DNA from: Sphingopyxis panaciterrae
Lineage (GTDB): Bacteria > Pseudomonadota > Alphaproteobacteria > Sphingomonadales > Sphingomonadaceae
Length of the DNA: 64,000 nt
Assembly (NCBI RefSeq): GCF_011762125.1
Contig: NZ_JAASQN010000002.1
Location: forward strand, 310,001 to 374,000
Direction of reading: 5' to 3'
Every line of letters begins with the position of its first letter. Position 1 is the first letter of the stretch. The position numbers and the translations under genes were made by a program. The notes under the pieces are model-generated. The model worked only from the letters and a program-made list of their open reading frames with translations. It did no database searches and was not told the DNA's origin. Below, piece after piece: positions 1 through 10,800 of this stretch.

Positions 1-399
1 GATAGCGATACCGTTCGCCTGCGCCCTCATCGACACCGCGCGGAAATCACCGACCAGCTTCGCCCAGTCGGCCGCGCTCGACCGCTCGTTACCGTTCGGG
101 CCGCTGTTGCCGCCGGCCAGGATCGATCCGAGCGGATAGGTTTCCAGATCCTTCGGCGTAATCGTGCTGATATCACCCTGGATCAACTGGCCGACCTTCT
201 GCTCGACCGTCATGCGCGCGAGAAGCGCATCGATTGCCGCCTCTATCCTGGCATCGGTGATCGCGGCAGGGCTTTTCGCCGTGGGCCAGAGCGCGGGATG
301 CACGTTGGCCGCGTCCGCGCCGGCGGTTTCGGGTGCCGCTGCGAAGGCGGTGCCCGCCAAAAGCAGAGTGGTCGCCACAGCTATCGCCTGTCGCCGCAT
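1..399 (-). CDS. Glycoside hydrolase family 3 beta-glucosidase (5' part only)
   Basis: This is the first 133 codons of a gene that runs off the left edge of the window. It starts at ATG 399, preceded by a GGGAGAG ribosome-binding site. A signal peptide of about 20 residues suggests export to the periplasm. The segment MTVEQKVGQLIQGDI, followed by LGSILAGGNSGPNG, is typical of the N-terminal barrel of GH3 exo-glucosidases of the ExoP/BglX kind, which release glucose from beta-glucosides or cellodextrins. It lies downstream of an MFS permease and a LacI regulator, with a probable operator in its leader, so it is likely the hydrolase of the sugar locus. The catalytic aspartate lies outside the window, so activity cannot be judged. 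Confidence 0.87.
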   Translation of the reverse strand, partial: MRRQAIAVATTLLLAGTAFAAAPETAGADAANVHPALWPTAKSPAAITDARIEAAIDALLARMTVEQKVGQLIQGDISTITPKDLETYPLGSILAGGNSGPNGNERSSAADWAKLVGDFRAVSMRAQANGIAI

Positions 400-432
400 A
401 TCTCTCCCATTCCTCATTATCTGATCATCAAA

Positions 433-446
433 TGTGAACGTTATCA
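433..446. promoter_or_regulatory. Probable LacI-family operator upstream of the GH3 gene
   Basis: TGTGAACGTTATCA is centred on the palindrome AACGTT with outer TG/CA symmetry. The same motif with one or two changes occurs twice upstream of the TonB receptor at 10893-10923. It ends 34 bases from the GH3 start codon, where a repressor would block transcription or initiation. LacI-family operators commonly have this central symmetry. That the LacI protein of this locus binds it is an inference. Confidence 0.6.
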
Positions 447-489
447 ATCATTCTTTCGCATAGCATGCGAATGAAATCAAGGGGCTGTT

Positions 490-1695
490 TCAGTACGCTT
501 GGGAGGGGCGCGGCATGGTTGCCAACAGAAGGACGGCGATGCCGGTCAGCGCAGCCAGCAGCAGGAACAGTGCGCCGAAACCGAAGCCCGGAACCAGCGA
601 AATCGTCAACCATGGCATGATGAGCGACGGCACGGTGTTGGTGAGGTTGAAGATGCCGAGGTCGCGTCCGCGATGTTCGGCGCGCGGCAGGATGCGCAGG
701 GTTTGGCTGGCGTGCAGCGACAGAAAGACGGTCGTCGCGACGCCGAATACCAGATAGCAGGTCTTGGCGAGATCCGGCCCGTCGGCGAAGGCCATGCCGA
801 GCATCCCGGCCGCCGACACCGCCGCGCTGACCACAAGCGGCCGGAACGGCCGGTCGTTGCGATCGGCCCATCGCCCTGCGACGAGCGCGATCGGCACCGC
901 AATGGTCAACGCAAAGCCGAAAATGCGCGCCTTTTCGTTATCATGCATGCCGGGGTCGATCGAGCGGAACCAGAAATAGAGATAGGCGAAAAGCGCCGCC
1001 TCGGCGATCTGGACCAGCAGCCGCGCCAGCCACATCCGTACGGCGGGTCCGCTCGGACCGCGGTCGTGCATACCGTCGGCTGTGCCGGGCGCCGCGGCGG
1101 TGAGTTCGGGAAAAGGCCGCGGCCGGCCAAACAACAGTACCGGCAAGATCGCGCCGGCAACGAGCATGGCGATGACCACGAGCCGCGCTTCGGCCGACAC
1201 CAGTCCGGGCATGGTCACGAGCGCGCCCGACCAGGCACCAAGCGCGGGAGAAAAGGCGAGCAACCCGCCGAGCAGCCCCTTCTGGTCGTCGGGAACGCAG
1301 TCTCCCGCCCACGCCGCGAGCGGCCCGAGGATCATGTTGAGCGCCAGTTGCCATGCGACGATGATACAGATCAGCGTGCCGACGTCCCGCGCCAGCGGTA
1401 CCGCAAGCAGCAGCACAATGGTAAGCAGGAGACCGGTCGCGACCCAGATGCGCCGGCTGCCTGTCCGGTCGCTCAGCCAGCCGAAGGCGACTCCGGCAAC
1501 GCTGGCGGCGATGGCGCCGAAGAAGGTGACATAGCCAAGCGACTGGACGTCGGCGTCGCCCGCAAGCGCAGTCATCCGCGCGGGCAACCAAATGGTCAGG
1601 AAGGGAACATAGGCCATCGCGCCGCCCGCAGCGGCAAGGGCATAGAGCAGGAGGAAGCGAAGCGACTGGCGGCGCGACGCGCCCGCGTCAGCCAT
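490..1695 (-). CDS. MFS transporter, probably for sugars
   Basis: A 401-residue inner-membrane protein with about 12 hydrophobic segments and the MFS loop signature after the second helix (GWLSDRTGSRR), repeated less well in the second half (AGRWADRNDRP). Its substrate is inferred from context: it overlaps the LacI gene by 8 bases and lies just upstream of a GH3 beta-glucosidase, so it probably imports the glucoside or its hydrolysis product across the inner membrane. It starts at ATG 1695. The family alone does not prove substrate or direction of transport. Confidence 0.9.
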   Translation of the reverse strand: MADAGASRRQSLRFLLLYALAAAGGAMAYVPFLTIWLPARMTALAGDADVQSLGYVTFFGAIAASVAGVAFGWLSDRTGSRRIWVATGLLLTIVLLLAVPLARDVGTLICIIVAWQLALNMILGPLAAWAGDCVPDDQKGLLGGLLAFSPALGAWSGALVTMPGLVSAEARLVVIAMLVAGAILPVLLFGRPRPFPELTAAAPGTADGMHDRGPSGPAVRMWLARLLVQIAEAALFAYLYFWFRSIDPGMHDNEKARIFGFALTIAVPIALVAGRWADRNDRPFRPLVVSAAVSAAGMLGMAFADGPDLAKTCYLVFGVATTVFLSLHASQTLRILPRAEHRGRDLGIFNLTNTVPSLIMPWLTISLVPGFGFGALFLLLAALTGIAVLLLATMPRPSQAY

Positions 1696-2755
1696 TGCGG
1701 TCCGCAGGCGGCGCGCCCGTCGATCCCCGCTGAACGAGACTGCCGCTGACCACTGTCGGCTTGTCCGGCCTCGGCCCGCCGCGCTGCGCCGCGATGATCA
1801 GTTCGACCGCGCGCGAGACGGTATCGGCAACGGGCTGGTCGACGGCGGTCAGCGGCGGCTGGGTAAAGCGGACGATGGGCGTGTTGTCGAAACTGACGAT
1901 CGACAGCGCGCGCGGCACGTCGAAGCCGCGTGCGCGCGCAACCTCGAGCGTCGCCAGCGCCATCTGGTCGCTGCTGGCGATGATCGCGGTCGGCGGCTGC
2001 GCGGAATCGAGCAATTGCCGTGCCGCATCCTCCCCCGACGCATAGCCAAAGTCGCCCTCGATCAGGAGGTCGTCGACCGGAAGATTGGCTTCGGCCATTT
2101 CAGCTTTCCAGCCGTCTATGCGCCATCCGCTCAGATTATATTCGGGCGATCCGGCGATAAAGCCGATCCGGCAATGCCCGAGGTCGATCAGGTGCCGCGT
2201 CGCGAGCCGCGCCGATCCTTCGTCATCCATCGTCAGCGCGATCCCGGCTTCACCGCCAAGCGAGCCGATGCGCGCAAAAGCTATCTTCTGGTGATGGAGC
2301 AGCCCGACGATGAGCGGATTGTCGGAATGCGGCGGGGTCAGGATCACGCCATCGGGCTGCAAAGCCGCGATCGTAGCGCGCAATTCGCGCTCGACATGGT
2401 CGGTGTGCGTATCAACGAGTTCGAAGATCATGCGATAGCCGAGCTCGGCGCATTTCAGCATGCCGCCGAGCAGCATCTGGTCGACCCAGTCGACGCCCTG
2501 CCGCCCGCGCCAGTCGGCGATCGTGCGTTCGCGGTCATTGATCGCCAGGATCAGATAGGAACGCGAACCGCTCATCCGTTGCGCCGCGATCGACGGCACA
2601 TAACCGAGCTTGTCGATCGACGCCTGCACCCGTTCCTGCATTTCGGGACGGACATTGGGTTCGCGGTTGATGACGCGACTGACCGTCTGCAGCGATACGC
2701 CCGCATCGGCCGCCACATGCTTGATCGTCACCGATTGACGCCGACGCCCCATCAA
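1688..2755 (-). CDS. LacI family transcriptional regulator
   Basis: A 355-residue regulator. Residues about 8-54 form the LacI helix-turn-helix and hinge (TIKHVAADAGVSLQTVSRV, then GYVPSIAAQRM), and residues about 65-345 form a periplasmic-binding-protein-like sugar-sensing core. It overlaps the MFS gene by 8 bases, so the two are co-transcribed. The best candidate target sites are the AACGTT-centred motifs upstream of the GH3 and TonB receptor genes. No such motif is seen in its own 170-base upstream region, so autoregulation is not supported. Confidence 0.95.
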   Translation of the reverse strand: MMGRRRQSVTIKHVAADAGVSLQTVSRVINREPNVRPEMQERVQASIDKLGYVPSIAAQRMSGSRSYLILAINDRERTIADWRGRQGVDWVDQMLLGGMLKCAELGYRMIFELVDTHTDHVERELRATIAALQPDGVILTPPHSDNPLIVGLLHHQKIAFARIGSLGGEAGIALTMDDEGSARLATRHLIDLGHCRIGFIAGSPEYNLSGWRIDGWKAEMAEANLPVDDLLIEGDFGYASGEDAARQLLDSAQPPTAIIASSDQMALATLEVARARGFDVPRALSIVSFDNTPIVRFTQPPLTAVDQPVADTVSRAVELIIAAQRGGPRPDKPTVVSGSLVQRGSTGAPPADRNG

Positions 2756-2929
2756 TCATTCTGCCTTACATTCGCTTCGCAACAGGGCCTGCTAGCCGCA
2801 TCCTCGCCGCATTGCCAGACACGAACCCTGTCGATTTTCATCATTGCCGGATATCCGCACGCGTCAATGCGCCCGCGGGGCAACGCGACGCGCCCGCACT
2901 CGCCAGCATCAGGAACGATGCGGCAACAA

Positions 2930-4429
2930 TCATGCCGGTGCGGGAACCTCTGCCCCGCAGTAGCGGGCGACATAGGCGTGATGATCCGGCAAAGTCGCGA
3001 CGGTGTTCGTCACATTGTCGCGAAGCGTCTGGAACAGACGTTCGAGTTCGTCGTCGCGCAATTTTCCGGCGATCGGGTGATAGCTTTGCGGCTCGATCCC
3101 CTGCCCCATCATCACCTGCACCCAGCTGTTTTCAGCGAACAATTCCTCATTCTTGCGGAAGACTCGGCCGGTTTCGCGGAACAATTCGATCTTCTGTTCC
3201 AGCGAGGCGGGGATCGGCATGTTCGCGACATGGCGCCAGAAGGGGCTGTCGCGGCGGTTCGTCGCCTTATAGTGCAGGATGACGAAGTCGCGGATCTGTT
3301 CGATGTCCAGCCGCTGCTGGTCGTTGAATTCGGCGGCGTCACGCTCGCTCACGCGTCCGTTCGGCATCATCCGGATGAAACGCAGCACCGCGCGCTGGAT
3401 CAGATGCACCGTCGTCGCCTCGAGCGGCTCGACGAAACCGCCCGCCAGCCCCACGGCGACGCAATTGCGGAACCATTGCCGGCGCCGCACGCCGCCGCGG
3501 AACTTGATGTCGAAGGGTTCGATCCGCGGCGTGCCGACGCTCGACATCAACCGGTCATAGGCGGCATCGCGCGATAGATAGCCGCTCGAATAGACGATGC
3601 CCGCCCCCATGCGATGCTGGAGCGGGATGCGCCACTGCCAGCCGGCATCATGGGCGATCGCCTGCGTATAGGGCGGCGGCGGGCCGAGATGATCGGACTG
3701 GACCGCGATCGCGCTGTCGTTCGGCAGCCAATGGCCCCAGTCTTCGAAACCGGCGTGCAACGCGCCGTCGATCAGCAGCCCGCGAAACCCCGTGCAGTCG
3801 ACGAACATGTCACCCTCGATCCGCCGCTCGCCGTCGAGATGTAATGCCGCGATATCACCGCTTTCGCTGTCAAGTTCGACACGGGCAATTTTCCCCTCGA
3901 CGCGCTTCGCGCCGGCCTCTTCGGCGAGCTTGCGCAGGAAGCGGCCGTAGAGCGTCGCGTCGACATGATAGGCATAGTTCATCCGGTCTTCGGGCAGGTG
4001 CGCGAATTTGCCCTGCAATCCGGCGACGAGTTCGAGGCAATAATCGTCATAGGACTGTTCGTGCCCGCGCGTCTTGCCGTGCAACCAGAAATGCTGGAAT
4101 CCCGCCGACCAATGATCCTTCCCCGACAGGCCGAAGCTGTGGAAATAGCGGTGGCCGTCGTGCTTCCAATTGTCGAACAATATGCCGAGCTTGAAGGTCG
4201 CCTGCGCCGCGCGCATGAATTCGGGTTCGGGAATGCCGAGAATGCGGTTGAAATTGACCAGCGGCGGAATCGTCGATTCACCGACCCCGATCGTCCCGAT
4301 CGCCTCGGATTCGACGAGCGTCAGGTCGACCGTATGCCCCATCGTTCGCGCGATCGCCGCCGCCATCATCCAGCCGGCGGTCCCGCCGCCAGCAATCACG
4401 ATGCGACGGATCGGCTTTTCTTCGTTCAT
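2930..4429 (-). CDS. Tryptophan halogenase family flavoprotein 1
   Basis: A 499-residue FAD-dependent halogenase-like protein. The dinucleotide-binding motif GGGTAGWM is at residues 14-21. The lysine matching the catalytic Lys79 of PrnA is K80 in TFKLGILF. The diagnostic WxWxIP motif is intact at residues 264-269 (WQWRIP). These features fit a working flavin-dependent halogenase. Relatives in TonB-receptor sugar loci (BrvH-type) halogenate indole-like compounds in vitro, but their role in the cell is not known to me. It is the last gene of an overlapping run and overlaps the cupin gene by ATGA. The native substrate cannot be read from the sequence. Confidence 0.93.
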   Translation of the reverse strand: MNEEKPIRRIVIAGGGTAGWMMAAAIARTMGHTVDLTLVESEAIGTIGVGESTIPPLVNFNRILGIPEPEFMRAAQATFKLGILFDNWKHDGHRYFHSFGLSGKDHWSAGFQHFWLHGKTRGHEQSYDDYCLELVAGLQGKFAHLPEDRMNYAYHVDATLYGRFLRKLAEEAGAKRVEGKIARVELDSESGDIAALHLDGERRIEGDMFVDCTGFRGLLIDGALHAGFEDWGHWLPNDSAIAVQSDHLGPPPPYTQAIAHDAGWQWRIPLQHRMGAGIVYSSGYLSRDAAYDRLMSSVGTPRIEPFDIKFRGGVRRRQWFRNCVAVGLAGGFVEPLEATTVHLIQRAVLRFIRMMPNGRVSERDAAEFNDQQRLDIEQIRDFVILHYKATNRRDSPFWRHVANMPIPASLEQKIELFRETGRVFRKNEELFAENSWVQVMMGQGIEPQSYHPIAGKLRDDELERLFQTLRDNVTNTVATLPDHHAYVARYCGAEVPAPA

Positions 4430-5457
4430 CGGCTTAATGTCCTCAGCAAGAAGGCGCGCAGCCGCCCCGCACTCTCGCGAGTGAGCGGGGCAAGGATGCC
4501 GCGGGCCGGTTCGGGGATATGATCGGTCGCCTGGGGGCCATTATCGAACACATAATGGTCGAACATCGCCCGCCAGACCGCCTTGTCCGCATCGGGCAGG
4601 TCGCGGATCGCGAGGATTGCATGGTTGAGCGCGTCCTGCGGCTGGCCCAGCCAGGCGGGGCTACGGCGCCACCAATAATTGACCAATATGTTGAAATCCT
4701 CGAGCCCCTCGACATGGTGCCACCACATCGACGGGATGAAGATTGCGTCACCCGGTTCCAGTTCGGCCGTCTGCGCCTCGGCCATCGCGTCGACGAAGCC
4801 CGGATGCGCGCCCAGGTCGGGGGCATCGAAATCGACCATGCTGACGACGCGGCCCGCCGGCGTGTTGTCGATCGGCCCCAGATAAAGATTGGCGAACTGG
4901 TGCGGCGGAAACAAGGTAAAACGGCGGCGGCCGGCGGCGCAGCAGGCCAGATTGTCGGGAAAATCATTATGCGCCGCGATCCGCGTGCGCGTCCCGATCC
5001 AGATGCTTTTCAACGGATCGCGCGTCCCGAGATCGATCGGATTCGCTTCGTCGAGCCCGTCGAAATGCGACGGGATATCGATCGAGGCGAGATAGACGGT
5101 GCGGACGTCGCCGGCCTCCTCTGCCTTGTCGATGCCCGCAAAAATATCGCCGAGCTTGCCCGTCCCGACGCGAAAATTCATCGCCATATCGGCATCATAG
5201 AACAGGCGCCCGTCGTGCCCGGGCGGACCGATCGATACTTTGAACGGCCGATCGCGCGCGTGATCGAGCAGATAGCGCCGCACCGCCCGCCCGCCCTGCT
5301 TGCCTGCCGCCACCAGCGGCCAGTCGGCAACAACGCCGCGCAGGACAAAGGGCTCGCGCGCGCCTTCCAGCAACGCGTCGAGCCCCGCCCCTTTTTTCCA
5401 TTCGCGCTCGGCCACTTTAGCCAAGCGGTCGTAAATGGGCCGGTCGCGTTCAGCCAC
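4426..5457 (-). CDS. Cupin-like / JmjC-type dioxygenase family protein
   Basis: A 343-residue protein of the cupin_8/JmjC fold. The metal-binding HxD is at residues 163-165 (AAHNDFPDN) and a distal histidine lies at about 247-248 (MWWHHVEGL), giving a probable Fe(II)/2-oxoglutarate site. Proteins of this kind recur beside SapC and halogenase-like genes in TonB receptor loci of Caulobacter, Xanthomonas and sphingomonads. It overlaps SapC upstream by 8 bases and halogenase 1 downstream by 4. The substrate is unknown; a residue on a partner protein or a small molecule are both possible. Confidence 0.92.
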   Translation of the reverse strand: MAERDRPIYDRLAKVAEREWKKGAGLDALLEGAREPFVLRGVVADWPLVAAGKQGGRAVRRYLLDHARDRPFKVSIGPPGHDGRLFYDADMAMNFRVGTGKLGDIFAGIDKAEEAGDVRTVYLASIDIPSHFDGLDEANPIDLGTRDPLKSIWIGTRTRIAAHNDFPDNLACCAAGRRRFTLFPPHQFANLYLGPIDNTPAGRVVSMVDFDAPDLGAHPGFVDAMAEAQTAELEPGDAIFIPSMWWHHVEGLEDFNILVNYWWRRSPAWLGQPQDALNHAILAIRDLPDADKAVWRAMFDHYVFDNGPQATDHIPEPARGILAPLTRESAGRLRAFLLRTLSR

Positions 5458-6169
5458 TGGCCAGCCTGCAGTTCTTGCGCGCGACGAGCGCCGAAAGCTG
5501 CGACAGCGACGCCAGCGCCATGAAGATCGGCATCAAATGCCCGCCGGCGTGCAGGCGGCCCAGTGCGTCGGCATCGAGCGCTTGCAGCTTTGCCTCGTCG
5601 ATGATGTGAAAACCGACGAGCGAATGCACCGATCCATCGTCGAGCGTTACCTCAAGGCTGAACGGCTCGAGCAATTCAAAGTCGCAGAGCGCGTCGAAAA
5701 ACGCCCCGCTCGCGCGATAGCCTTCATCCAGATCGCCAAGCCGCCCGGCGATATCGTCCAGATACGGTGTGGCGACGCCATCGACGTCGAACAGGCGCAC
5801 GCCTTCGCCATCTGCCGCGATGCGGGGATGGCCAAGGTCGATATGGACCTGCCCCGGCCCGTCACCGCTAGCCGGGCGCCCGATCAGGAAAGGCTGGATC
5901 GCGAGCGACAGCGGGCGATAGCGCGCGTCCCAGCGGTCGCCGTCGAGGAACAGATTCTCCCCGGCCTCGAACCCGAACATCGCGAGCGCGGTGAAATCGC
6001 CCTGCCCCATTTCGCGCCGGAACAGGATCGGGAAATGCCCCTGCACATTCCGGAATTCGTTGGGCACGGTCAACGTCGCCATCACCGCGTCGCCCAGGTC
6101 GGCCCCGGCATCGACGCGCACGCGAAGCTCGCGGTGGGCATGGCTGTCGAGAGTGGCGTGCTGGGTCAT
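5450..6169 (-). CDS. SapC family protein
   Basis: A 239-residue soluble protein matching the SapC family named after an S-layer-linked gene of Campylobacter: an early TVPNEF and HFPILFRR segment, then [14 protein letters not shown] and the [13 protein letters not shown] stretch. The biochemical role of the family is not established. In this order of bacteria it is almost always found with TonB receptors and halogenase-like proteins, as here. It shares ATGA with the preceding halogenase gene and overlaps the cupin gene, which indicates tight co-translation. Confidence 0.92.
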   Translation of the reverse strand: MTQHATLDSHAHRELRVRVDAGADLGDAVMATLTVPNEFRNVQGHFPILFRREMGQGDFTALAMFGFEAGENLFLDGDRWDARYRPLSLAIQPFLIGRPASGDGPGQVHIDLGHPRIAADGEGVRLFDVDGVATPYLDDIAGRLGDLDEGYRASGAFFDALCDFELLEPFSLEVTLDDGSVHSLVGFHIIDEAKLQALDADALGRLHAGGHLMPIFMALASLSQLSALVARKNCRLASG

Positions 6170-7728
6170 TCGACTCTTTCTGGTTCGGCCGCGGCGCGAT
6201 CAGCGGCCAGGGCATCAAGATATATCCGGTTCGTCGGCAACCCGGCGGCAAGCGTCCGCGCGCGCTGCCGCATCTCGGCGAGCGCCGCGGTGGCCCGGTC
6301 GGTCGCCGGCCAGCCGGCGGGCGCGGGAAAGCCCATGCCATAGAGAATATATTGATGGCTCTGCGCCGAGAATATCTCGTCGACATAGGGAAAGTCCCAC
6401 GCCGACGGCGGCTGGTTTTTCCACAGCGCCAGCATTTCGGTGAGGTGCGGCGGGATATGCTGGGGGTCGCGATGCGCGCGCCAATAAGGCTCCTCGCGGC
6501 GGCTCAGCACATAATGGAGCTTCAGAAATTCGACGATGCGGTCCCAGCGGTAGCGGAACAGCTTGTTGAAACGGCCGGCGTGAATGTCCATCGCGGCGCG
6601 ATCGGCCGGGAAATTGTCGGTGAGCGCGCGCAGTGACAATTCGATGAGGACGATCGCCGAGGCTTCGAGCGGTTCGATGAACCCCGCCGCGAGCCCGATC
6701 GAGATGCAATTGCGCTCCCAAAAGCGTGCCCGGTGGCCGGTCCGGAAGCTGATATGCTTGAACGGCACCCCGAATGCCTTTGTTTCTGGAGCCGCGCCCG
6801 GCAGCTCGCGCGCGATATAGTCGCGGAGGATGGTTTCCGCGCGCTCGGCATCCATGAAGCGGCTCGAATAGACGCAGCCGATGCCGCGCCGCGACGGCAG
6901 GCCGATGTCCCAGATCCAGCCCGCCTCATGCGCGGTCGCGATCGTCTGCGACGCAATCGGGCTGCCCGGCGGCACCGGCACCTGCGATGCGATCGCGCGG
7001 TCGTTGAAGGCATGCTCGCTGCGGTCGATCCATTCGACGTCAAGCGCGTCGCCGATCAGCAGCCCCTTGAAGCCGCTGCAGTCTATGAACAGGTCGCCCG
7101 CGATCTCGCGCCCGCTACGCGTCGTCAGCGCGGCGATGTCGCCGTTGTCGGCGTGCCTGACCCCGGTCACATGATCGAGGATGTGGGTGATCAGCGGACT
7201 TTGCTTCGCATGCCTCGCGAGCAAGGCGCCGAATTTCTCGGTCGCGAAATGATAGGCATAGTTGGTCGCGCCCTGATAGTCGGGCATCGCACGCTGGCGC
7301 GGCGCGAGGTGCAGGTTGCAGACCGCCGCCTGCGCGCTCATCGCCGCCGCAAAGGGCTGGTCGGGCGCCGAGGTTTGCCATGCCGCCAGCAACTCTCCCG
7401 TCGGCACCGCGGGCGGCGTCGTGAAAGGATGAAGATAGCTGTCGCCCGCCGACCCATCGAGCCAGCCGTCGAAGCGCGAAGCCTGCTTGAACGCCCCGTC
7501 GCAGGCGGCAAGGAAATCCCCCTCGTCGAGCCCGATCGTCGCCAGCGTCTGGCGGATCGTCGGCCAGGTCCCTTCACCAACGCCGACGATCGGGACATCG
7601 GGCGCCTCGACCAGGGTGATCGACAGCGGCGCCGCCTTGGCGCGGCGCGAGCTGGCGATCAGCGACGCCGCCAGCCAGCCGGCGGTGCCCCCGCCCACGA
7701 TGACAACCCTCTCGATCATGTCATTCAT
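6166..7728 (-). CDS. Tryptophan halogenase family flavoprotein 2
   Basis: A roughly 520-residue second halogenase-like flavoprotein, with [11 protein letters not shown] near the N-terminus and the conserved lysine in GAFKQASRF. The halogenase signature is altered: where halogenase 1 has WQWRIP this protein has WIWDIG, so the Ile-Pro end is lost. It may bind FAD without halogenating, or use another substrate. I chose ATG 7728 (MNDMIERV), which has a GGAT-like site upstream, over an in-frame start 21 bases earlier. It is the first gene of the four-gene overlapping run. Confidence 0.92.
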   Translation of the reverse strand: MNDMIERVVIVGGGTAGWLAASLIASSRRAKAAPLSITLVEAPDVPIVGVGEGTWPTIRQTLATIGLDEGDFLAACDGAFKQASRFDGWLDGSAGDSYLHPFTTPPAVPTGELLAAWQTSAPDQPFAAAMSAQAAVCNLHLAPRQRAMPDYQGATNYAYHFATEKFGALLARHAKQSPLITHILDHVTGVRHADNGDIAALTTRSGREIAGDLFIDCSGFKGLLIGDALDVEWIDRSEHAFNDRAIASQVPVPPGSPIASQTIATAHEAGWIWDIGLPSRRGIGCVYSSRFMDAERAETILRDYIARELPGAAPETKAFGVPFKHISFRTGHRARFWERNCISIGLAAGFIEPLEASAIVLIELSLRALTDNFPADRAAMDIHAGRFNKLFRYRWDRIVEFLKLHYVLSRREEPYWRAHRDPQHIPPHLTEMLALWKNQPPSAWDFPYVDEIFSAQSHQYILYGMGFPAPAGWPATDRATAALAEMRQRARTLAAGLPTNRIYLDALAADRAAAEPERVE

Positions 7729-7767
7729 TGTAACCGATCCTAGGCCCACGACTGCCCCGCGTCACGC

Positions 7768-7799
7768 AAAAGAGCCGCGCCTGTCGACGGCGCGGCTCT
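7768..7799 (-). terminator. Rho-independent terminator after the TonB receptor gene
   Basis: AGAGCCGCGCC and GGCGCGGCTCT form a perfect 11-bp stem around a 7-base loop. Read on the minus strand it is followed by TTTT. It lies 36 bases past the receptor stop codon and before the halogenase run, so halogenase expression needs read-through or its own promoter. Confidence 0.78.
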
Positions 7800-7834
7800 C
7801 TCGCCTGCGAAGCCGGCGGACGGAGCCGCCTGCG

Positions 7835-10800
7835 CTAGAAGCTGAACCGGACCCCGGCGGCATAGCGGGCAAAGCCGGGCTGGACAAAGGTCACATTATT
7901 CTTGTGCCGCATATGTCCGCGCCGCCCTTCGCCAGTCAGGTTGATCGCCTCAACGAAGCCCGTGATGCCCGGAATGAACTCATAGCTCGCGCTGGCGTCG
8001 ATCTGCCAATATTCCTCGATATAGGTCGGGTTCGGCCCCGAACTCTGGAGGAACTTGTCGCGCCAGTTCCAAGCGACACGCGCCTGGAGCCCGTTCTTGT
8101 CATAATAGGCGACGGCATTGGCGCTGTCGCTGAGCCCGGTCAGCGCGAACTGCGGCACCGTCACCGACGCGGGCTTCGCATTGTCATAGATCGCGTCGCC
8201 GTTGACGATCGTATAGTTCAGGATGACACCGAAGCCCGTATCCCAGAAGCTGTGCTGGATCGCGAACTCCCAACCGTTGATCGATGCGGTGCGGTCGTTG
8301 TTGACCGGCGTCGTGATCTCGAAATTGACGAGCGGATCACCCGGTGCCGCGTTGATCGTATTGCCGGTCACCGTGTCGGGGAAGGTGTTGATGATATATT
8401 GCCGGATTTCCCCAAGCGTTGCGTCGGCCCCCAGCGCAGCGAGTGCCGCCTGCCAACGCGGGCCATTGACCGGGGTGGTAATTCCGGGCGAGTTATAGTC
8501 GATCCGCGTCGAGGAGATGAAGTTACTGACATCCTTATGGAAATATCCGACGGAGAGATAACTGTCGCGGCCGTAATACCATTCGGCCGACAGGTCGATG
8601 TTCTTCGACTTGTACGGGATCAAACCGGGGTTGCCCAGCGAACCCGTGCCGCCGCCGACGCGGAACAGCGTATCGATCGTCCGGCCGCCCTGCATGCTGG
8701 CATAGTCGGGGCGCGTGATCGTGTGGCTGTATGACGCGCGCAGTTTGACATTCTCCATCGGCGAGATGTCCAGATCGAACGCCGGCAGCCAGTTGTCGTA
8801 CGAGCCCTTGAAGCGCGTGAATGCGCTTTCGTCCGAAAAGACGACATTGAATTCATTCTCGCCCACCCAGGTACTGGTCACCGGCACCGGCACCAGTGCC
8901 GCCGAGGCGATGTCGGTGGTTTCGTAGCGGATGCCGGCAACGAAATGCGCGGGATTCTGGAAAAGATCGAACTCGGTCGCGACCTGCAAATAGGGCGCGA
9001 TCGTCTTTTCCGAGATACGCCGGTCGGTATTGAATACGGCCAGACAGGTTCCCGGCTGCGCCACCCCCGTCGCGGGATTGCTGCACGCCTGATAATTCTG
9101 CTCGACCAGATCGGCCATCCGCTCGAAATCAAAGCTGTAGAAGCTCTGGATCATGCCGTCCTGCGCCAGGCCCGGGAATTTATCGGGAAGCGTCACCAGC
9201 TTGAAAATATCGTCGGGAATATCCGACGCTGGCCCCGCCCCGCCCCAGGTGTCGTCGTTCTGGATCGTTCCGAAGGCCGAGCGCACCTTGCTGTCGACAT
9301 AGGAAACACCGAAATCGATGCTGTCGAGAAAACCGCCGTCATGATCATATTTGCCGCGGAGCTGAACCTGGTTGATCCGGTTCCGGAAATAGGCGTTGCG
9401 GAACGCATTGCCGGTGGGCGTGATCAGCGAGGTATTCAGCGGATCGATGCCCGGATGCATGCCATAGGAAATGATCGGAAGGTCATTTTCGAAATTGATC
9501 GTCTGATTGGCGACGCCGAACACGGCATTGCCCAGCGACATGCTCGATCCGAACCGGTTGACCGGCTTGACCTCGGCGGTCGAATGATGCGCATCGAGTT
9601 CGATCGTCACGCCGCCCGGCGCTTCCCAGCCCAGATTGAAGCCGAGCGACTTATTCTCGGCCCGATTTTCCTGAAGCGCACCGCTATAGGACAGGTCCTT
9701 GCCGACCTGGCAATTATCGGGCGCCGGCGGCGATGGCGCCACGCAGCCCGGATCGGGCGGCCCGAATTTCTCGGAATAGAAGAGCGGCCCCGCAACCGGG
9801 CCATCGGTCCACGCACTCGACGTGTCGCCATGGTTGAACCACACGCCGACATTGCTGTTTCGCGTTTCGACAGTGTTGCGCGAATAGATATAATCGATCG
9901 TGGCCGTCAGGGAATCGCTCGGGCGGAATTGCAATACCGCCTGACCATTAATTCGCTCGCGGTCGATGTCGTTGAGGTCGTAGGATGCGTTTTGCGCCAC
10001 CTGATAGACGTCGTCCGGACCCGGCCGGTTGGTGATATTTGCAGCCCCCGCCGACCCGGGCTGCGCCAGCGAACCCCAATTATTCTCGCTACCCAGATAG
10101 CCGTCGCGCCACCCGACGTTCGCCGAGTTCGTGCTCGATTTGCGCCGCTGGTACGAACCGGCAATCATGATACCGATCGTATCGTCGGCAAAGGTACTGC
10201 TGAAGATGCCCGACACTTCGGGGGTAACCGGATTGCCCTGGTTGCGCGACGTGTCATACACGCCCTTGACCGACAGGCTGCCGCGCATTCCCGGATTGTC
10301 GAGCGGGCGCGGGGTGCGGATGTTGATGGTCGAGCCGATACCGCCCGACTCGATCGTCGCACGGCCGCTCTTGTAGACTTCGACCGCAGCGATGCCTTCG
10401 GAGGCAAGATTGGCGAAATCGAACGAACGCGACGACGGCGCACTGCCGCCATCGCCGATTGTCGCGGTCGGCACCTGACGGCCGTTGACCGTCACCAGGT
10501 TGAATTCGGGACCGAAGCCGCGAACCGTCACCAGCGACCCTTCACCGTTGTTCCGGTCGATCGACACGCCGGTGATGCGCTGCAGCGATTCGGCGAGGTT
10601 AGTGTCGGGGAATTTGCCGATATCCTCGGCCGAAATCGCGTCGACGACGCCCTGCGCCTCGCGCTTGATCGTCGCCGAGGCTTCGAGGCTGGCGCGGATG
10701 CCGGTGACGACAATCTCGTCGCCATTCACTTCCCCGTCGGCAGGCGCTTCCTGCGCCGCTGCCGCCTGCGCGATGCCCATCAGGGACAGCGCGGAAGTAC

